From: Methanobacterium sp. UBA176
Lineage (GTDB): Archaea > Methanobacteriota > Methanobacteria > Methanobacteriales > Methanobacteriaceae
Assembly (NCBI GenBank): GCA_002505765.1
Contig: DAVZ01000039.1
Location: forward strand, 1-17,207
Direction of reading: 5' to 3'
DNA: 17,207 nt
Both the position numbers and the translations under genes were made by a program. A model generated the notes under the pieces. The model was not told where the DNA came from. It was given only the letters and a program-made list of their open reading frames with translations, and did not search any database. This document shows positions 13,552-17,207 of the stretch, one piece after another (the first letter of the stretch is position 1; every line of letters begins with the position of its first letter).

Positions 13552-13768
13552 GAATTCTATTTGTTAATAATAATATTTAAATTTTTATTATACTGTAACA
13601 ATTGGGCAGTTGATCTTTATAGAAGATAATTTTACATTATATGGCGAATTTAGGGATTTTAAGGAATTTTATTCTAATAGGCTTTGAATATAGAAATTAA
13701 GTTATTAGATCTACGAAAAAACTAATTATTAAATTATAACTGATTTTAAGGATATGTAATGATACTCA
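13552..13768. other. AT-rich gap downstream of fpg
   Basis: 217 bases with no supported gene. The only structure noted is the AT-rich stretch at about 13563-13582, which may act as promoter for the small frame ending at 13444. A short plus-strand frame here lacks a start and ribosome-binding site. Confidence 0.3.
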
Positions 13769-14563
13769 TCATTGAAACTTGGACTTCTGACATAGTGGAC
13801 AGTAATAAGCAGTCCTACCAGAAATTTTAATAGTTTTTAACCGGGTATCGGAACGTGGGCACCGACCATTTTTAATTCTATGTGGAATTAAAAATGATTC
13901 AGGAAGCTTTCGATGGTTTATTTGCCTATTTAATACTGTTTGGAGCACATTTTTCATTATTTTATACATTTCTTTAATTTTTTGATGATCAATAGTGTTA
14001 ACAGGAGTTTTAGGATGAATACAGGCTTGATACAGTATTTCATCTGAATAAATATTTCCAATCCCCGCCAGAATATGTTGATTCATTAAAAGGATTTTAA
14101 CTGCACCTCTCCTTGACGTAAGTATATTTTTAAACGTTTTAAAATCTATATCATACACATCTGGACCTAATTTCTTTTCTTCAATAAAATCATCCATTTC
14201 AGCAGTTAAACTAATTTTTCCAAACTTTCTGGGGTCATCAAAAGCAAGATTACTCTCATCATTAAACGTAATTAAAATTCTGTAGTAGTATGGAGTTTCA
14301 TCGTTATTTTTAAAATAAACCAACTTTCCAGTCATTCCAAAATGTAAAATAAGCCAGTAATTACTGTCTAAATGCGCAAAAAGATATTTCCCATGTCTTT
14401 TAGTGCATTGAATTTTGTGTTTTTCCAGTTTATCCTTCAAAACACGTTTATCAACATTTTGAAGGATTTCAGGGTTTTTAACATCAACTTTTTGGATGGT
14501 TTTGTTAAGGGATGTTTTATCCAGGTATCTTCTAAAAGATTCTACTTCAGGTAATTCAGGCAT
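13769..14563 (-). CDS. mutM: Formamidopyrimidine-DNA glycosylase (Fpg/MutM family)
   Basis: A bifunctional glycosylase/AP lyase that removes oxidised purines such as 8-oxoguanine. The 264-residue protein begins PELPEVE, giving the catalytic N-terminal proline (P2, exposed after Met removal) and glutamates E3/E6. K59 in KRHGKYLF matches the conserved beta-hairpin lysine. HFGMTGKL, FDDPRKFG and the helix-two-turn-helix segment LAGIGNIYSDE (165-175) are canonical, and R250 in SGRTAYYC is the zinc-finger arginine. The zinc finger itself is C235-P-R-S238 ... C255-P-L-C258: the second cysteine is a serine (TCC), one base from TGC. Fpg is mainly bacterial and uncommon in archaea, so transfer is likely. 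A strong GGAGG site precedes the ATG at 14561-14563. It is divergent from the intact ligase. Confidence 0.93.
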   Translation of the reverse strand: MPELPEVESFRRYLDKTSLNKTIQKVDVKNPEILQNVDKRVLKDKLEKHKIQCTKRHGKYLFAHLDSNYWLILHFGMTGKLVYFKNNDETPYYYRILITFNDESNLAFDDPRKFGKISLTAEMDDFIEEKKLGPDVYDIDFKTFKNILTSRRGAVKILLMNQHILAGIGNIYSDEILYQACIHPKTPVNTIDHQKIKEMYKIMKNVLQTVLNRQINHRKLPESFLIPHRIKNGRCPRSDTRLKTIKISGRTAYYCPLCQKSKFQ

Positions 14564-14753
14564 TTAAATCCTCCAAAAAACTTTGTTTTTTTAAGGGTTC
14601 AGGGAATTTAAAATATTTCCTTCAACCTCCAAAAATACTGTAAAATAATTTAAATCATGGCGGGTTTTATGTGGGGGCAAATATCAGAATTGTTTTAGAC
14701 AGGTTATATCATTAAATTTTTGAATAGATTTATTAGATAAACTATCTTAATTA

Positions 14754-14797
14754 CAGTATATAGGAATTAGATTTAATATTTTATTTTAATCAGTGAT
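14754..14797 (+). promoter_or_regulatory. Promoter and ribosome-binding site of the ligase gene
   Basis: CAGTATATAGG at 14754-14764 is a good TATA candidate. It predicts transcription from about 14786 and a leader of about 15 bases with GTGAT at 14793-14797, 3 bases before the ATG. The rest of the 237-base fpg-ligase gap (14564-14800) contains no supported gene. Confidence 0.45.
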
Positions 14798-14800
14798 AAA

Positions 14801-16474
14801 ATGACTGAATTTAAAAGTAAAATGATGTATAAAGAGCTTGTAGATCTTTATGAAGCTTTGACATCCACAACAAAACGACTGGAAAAAACAGCAATTCTTG
14901 CAGAATTTTTAAAAAATACAGAGGCTGAAATTCTTCCCATAGTCACTCTACTATCATTGGGTAAAGTTTTCCCTATCTGGAGTGAAAAAGAAATTGGAAT
15001 TGGTTTAAAACTCCTTATGAAAGCAATTTCTCTGGTTGTAGGAGTGAGTGTGGACACTGTAGAGGAATACGTAAGGGACAAAGGAGACATTGGATTTGCT
15101 GCTGAAGCTCTTTTTGAAAATAGACTTCAGTCTACTCTCTTTAAAAGACCCCTGACTATTGTAAAGGTTTACCAAAACATGACCCGAATGGCAGAAATAT
15201 CTGGAAAGAATGCTCAGACCAAAAAAATCAGGGTACTCATTGAACTTTTAACATCAGCAAGTCCTGCTGAGGCAAAATACATCTCAAGAACAGTGGTTGA
15301 AGAGCTTAGAGTGGGAATAGGTGAAGGAACAATTAAGGATGCGGTTTCAGAAGCATTTAATGTAGATAAAGAGGTCGTAGAACGAGCTTTAATGCTTACA
15401 AATGATCCCGGACTCGTAGCGGAAGTTTCAAAGGGAGAAGGAGAGGAGGGACTTAAAAAACTTACTCTTAAACCTGGAAAACCCGTTAAACCCATGCTTG
15501 CCCAGCTCTCACATGGTATTGGAGCTTCAGTGGAGGAAATGGGTACTGCAATTTGTGAAACCAAATACGATGGATTCAGGGTTCAGATCCACAAAAAAAA
15601 TGATGAAATTAAGATATTTACAAGAAGACTGGATAATATTAAAGATGCAGTTCCTGAAATTGTAGAATACATTGAAAAATGTCTTCCCCATGAAGATTTT
15701 ATTGTAGAAGGGGAAATAATCGCTACAAAAGATGGAAATCCAATTTCATTCCAGTACATACTGCAGAGGGTTAGAAGAAAGTACGAAATTGAGAGACTGA
15801 GAAATGAAGTTCCTTTGATCATGTATCTTTTTGATGTCCTTTACTACAAAGAACCTCTAATAGACTTGCCTTTTGGTGAAAGGCGAGTTATATTACAAAA
15901 AATTGTCAAAGTTGAACCCTCTAAGTTTGAATTAAGTAATCAAGTTATTGTAACCCCTGAAAATGTTGAAGATGCAGAAAAGCTATTTGAAAGTTCTATT
16001 AAAGCTGGACATGAAGGAATAATGATAAAAGATCCCTTTGCACCGTATATGCCTGGTATAAGGGGTAAAAAGATGTTGAAATTTAAGGCCGAGCCTGAAA
16101 CACTTGATTTAGTTGTAGTTGGAGGGACATACGGCAGAGGTAGAAGGGCAAACCTTATAGGGTCATATCTTATGGCTGCACAGGATGAGGAAGGAAATCT
16201 GAAGACTATTGCCCATACAGCAACTGGACTTGACGATGCAACCTTACTGGAACTTTCAAGTAAAGTAGAAAGTCTTATGACTGAGAAGAAGGGGAGGAAA
16301 GTAAAGGCAAGACCTGAAATAATTCTTGAAATTGCCTATAGTGAAATCGTTAAAAGTCCAGAATATGAAAGCGGTTACTCTTTAAGATTTCCAGTTGTAA
16401 AAAGAATAAGGGATGATAAGAGTATTGAAGATATTGACACAGTTCATAGAATTGAATCTATTTTTAATGCCTGA
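14801..16474 (+). CDS. lig: ATP-dependent DNA ligase
   Basis: This ligase seals nicks in replication and repair through an enzyme-AMP intermediate. The 557-residue length is typical of archaeal ligases. Residues about 1-225 form the helical DNA-binding domain (EELRVGIGEGTIKDAV and LTNDPG are conserved there). The adenylation domain carries the nucleotidyl lysine K255 in CETKYDGFRVQIHK (motif I KYDGFR), followed by FTRRLDNI, FIVEGEIIA, YLFDVLYY, HEGIMIKDP and KMLKFK. The OB-fold contains VVVGGTYGRGRR, ILEIAYSEIVKSP and GYSLRFPVVKRIRDDK. It is intact and probably the organism's main ligase. A TATA element near 14760 and GTGAT at 14793-14797 support the start. Its last 11 bases overlap the convergent acetyltransferase gene. 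Confidence 0.97.
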   Translation: MTEFKSKMMYKELVDLYEALTSTTKRLEKTAILAEFLKNTEAEILPIVTLLSLGKVFPIWSEKEIGIGLKLLMKAISLVVGVSVDTVEEYVRDKGDIGFAAEALFENRLQSTLFKRPLTIVKVYQNMTRMAEISGKNAQTKKIRVLIELLTSASPAEAKYISRTVVEELRVGIGEGTIKDAVSEAFNVDKEVVERALMLTNDPGLVAEVSKGEGEEGLKKLTLKPGKPVKPMLAQLSHGIGASVEEMGTAICETKYDGFRVQIHKKNDEIKIFTRRLDNIKDAVPEIVEYIEKCLPHEDFIVEGEIIATKDGNPISFQYILQRVRRKYEIERLRNEVPLIMYLFDVLYYKEPLIDLPFGERRVILQKIVKVEPSKFELSNQVIVTPENVEDAEKLFESSIKAGHEGIMIKDPFAPYMPGIRGKKMLKFKAEPETLDLVVVGGTYGRGRRANLIGSYLMAAQDEEGNLKTIAHTATGLDDATLLELSSKVESLMTEKKGRKVKARPEIILEIAYSEIVKSPEYESGYSLRFPVVKRIRDDKSIEDIDTVHRIESIFNA

Positions 16475-17033
16475 AATTAATCGCTTTTTTAACAAGGAAA
16501 AGGTCACCTCCCGGGCCGCAGTCTCCTTCAGTATCATCCATGTATTCCGTTTTAAAATAATTTTCTGGAATAAAAGGCTCTTCTTGAAACCCTGATTTTT
16601 TGTAAGAACGAATAGCACGGGTATTTTTCAAGCAAGGTCTGATTATAAGGGTATGAAGTCCTTCATTGAACAATTTATGGGATAAAAGTTTAACCGCAAC
16701 AGTTCCATAGCCTTTTCCCGTATATTTCAGACTTTTAAGCCATATATCTATCTCGGCCATGCCTTTTTTAAGGTGTATGGCTGTATAGGAAATAAATCCA
16801 ATATTTTCTTTAGTTCCATCTTTTTTTAAAACTATTAAATATGCGCGCCCTTTTTCTGGGCTGAAATCTTCAAAATAGAAATCTTCATAATCTTCTTTAA
16901 ATTCATCAAAGCCTGGAGGTCTATCTGGAGGATAACCCTGCATTTTATTTAGTTCCGGTGAAAAATCTGAGTGATAGAGCCAGTCATAGACTTTTTTTCT
17001 ATCCTGCAGTTCTGCTTTTTTTAGATAGATCAT
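16464..17033 (-). CDS. GNAT-family N-acetyltransferase
   Basis: A 189-residue GCN5-related acetyltransferase that transfers acetyl from acetyl-CoA to an amine; the substrate is unknown. The acetyl-CoA loop is KYTGKGYG (103-110, the Q/R-x-x-G-x-G/A motif). The conserved NTRAIRSYKKSGF (137-149) follows at the usual distance. A central strand AEIDIWL precedes the loop. The general layout recalls AAC(6')-type enzymes, but that does not establish aminoglycoside activity. The C-terminal EGDCGPGGDLFLVKK is an extra beta strand with a Gly-rich turn. AGGTG upstream of the ATG at 17031-17033 supports the start. Its stop lies inside the last codons of the ligase gene on the other strand. Confidence 0.9.
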   Translation of the reverse strand: MIYLKKAELQDRKKVYDWLYHSDFSPELNKMQGYPPDRPPGFDEFKEDYEDFYFEDFSPEKGRAYLIVLKKDGTKENIGFISYTAIHLKKGMAEIDIWLKSLKYTGKGYGTVAVKLLSHKLFNEGLHTLIIRPCLKNTRAIRSYKKSGFQEEPFIPENYFKTEYMDDTEGDCGPGGDLFLVKKAINFRH

Positions 17034-17135
17034 TTTTACACCTGATGGTATCTTATCTCTACGTTTGATTTTTTTACTTATTGAAGATTTGGAATAATCT
17101 GGACTGTAAAATTGTTGGGTTGAAAGTATTTTTTG

Positions 17136-17187
17136 CTGATTTTTTTCCTTTTAATATAATCCTGTTTAGAAAAGGAAAGGAAATCAG
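17136..17187. repeat. Long imperfect inverted repeat (about 16 bp stem, 17-base loop)
   Basis: CTGATTT...TTTCCTTTT (17136-17152) pairs with AAAAGGAAA..AAATCAG (17170-17187). The two stems, 7 and 9 bp, are separated by a 1x2 internal mismatch. On the plus strand the stem is followed about 11 bases later by a T-run that reaches the window end, which resembles a terminator, yet no plus-strand gene lies just upstream. It may end a gene beyond the window or mark an intergenic palindrome. It lies about 100 bases upstream of the acetyltransferase start. Confidence 0.55.
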
Positions 17188-17207
17188 GGGCTAACAAAAT
17201 TTTTTTT

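Noticed and set aside
13600..13700. Plus-strand frame reading QLIFIEDNFTLYGEFRDF
   Set aside because: No ATG or ribosome-binding site, about 35 codons, and no known motif; probably chance.
14652..14700. Tiny frame beginning MAGFMWGQ between fpg and the ligase gene
   Set aside because: Only 13 codons with no ribosome-binding site.
15214..15564. 116-codon minus-strand frame inside the ligase gene
   Set aside because: Ser/Pro-rich mirror of a well-conserved coding region; a shadow frame.

Overview
This looks like chromosomal DNA from a mesophilic methanogenic archaeon, most likely Methanobacterium or another member of the Methanobacteriales. The evidence is a set of archaeal or methanogen genes: O-phosphoseryl-tRNA:Cys-tRNA synthase, the archaea-only GatD/GatE amidotransferase, methanogenesis marker protein 8 and a ferredoxin-type disulfide reductase. 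The base composition is AT-rich, the ribosome-binding sites match GGTGAT/GGAGG, and several promoters look archaeal (TATA box only).

Layout. Positions 1-247 look like gene debris: a transposase-like fragment, a nest of palindromes and a possible enzyme C-terminal tail. Positions 248-5642 on the minus strand hold a probable operon read right to left, gatD-gatE-trxB-pscS. It joins the two tRNA-dependent routes to Gln-tRNA and Cys-tRNA with a thioredoxin reductase. Positions 5766-8627 hold marker protein 8 (+), a two-CBS-domain protein (-), thiC (+) and a 57-residue double-CxxC zinc-ribbon protein (+). Positions 8791-9569 hold a glutaredoxin-like protein overlapping by 4 bp a ferredoxin-dependent disulfide reductase fused to a rubredoxin-like domain.

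Positions 9740-16474 are rich in DNA-repair genes: an orphan archaeo-eukaryotic primase (AEP) family protein; the frameshifted C-terminal remnant of an ATP-dependent DNA ligase; a stand-alone ATP-cone protein; a DUF72 protein; a family-4 uracil-DNA glycosylase; a bacterial-type Fpg/MutM glycosylase with one zinc-finger cysteine replaced by serine; and an intact ATP-dependent DNA ligase. A GNAT acetyltransferase overlaps the 3' end of the ligase gene tail to tail, and the window ends in a long imperfect hairpin.

The best lead for something not well described is the AEP-family gene followed directly by a dying ligase of a different subtype from the intact one nearby. This may be the relic of an AEP-plus-ligase end-repair or gap-filling module. 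The ligase remnant rests on matching several conserved ligase OB-domain motifs in order across three reading frames; it has not been confirmed by a database search.
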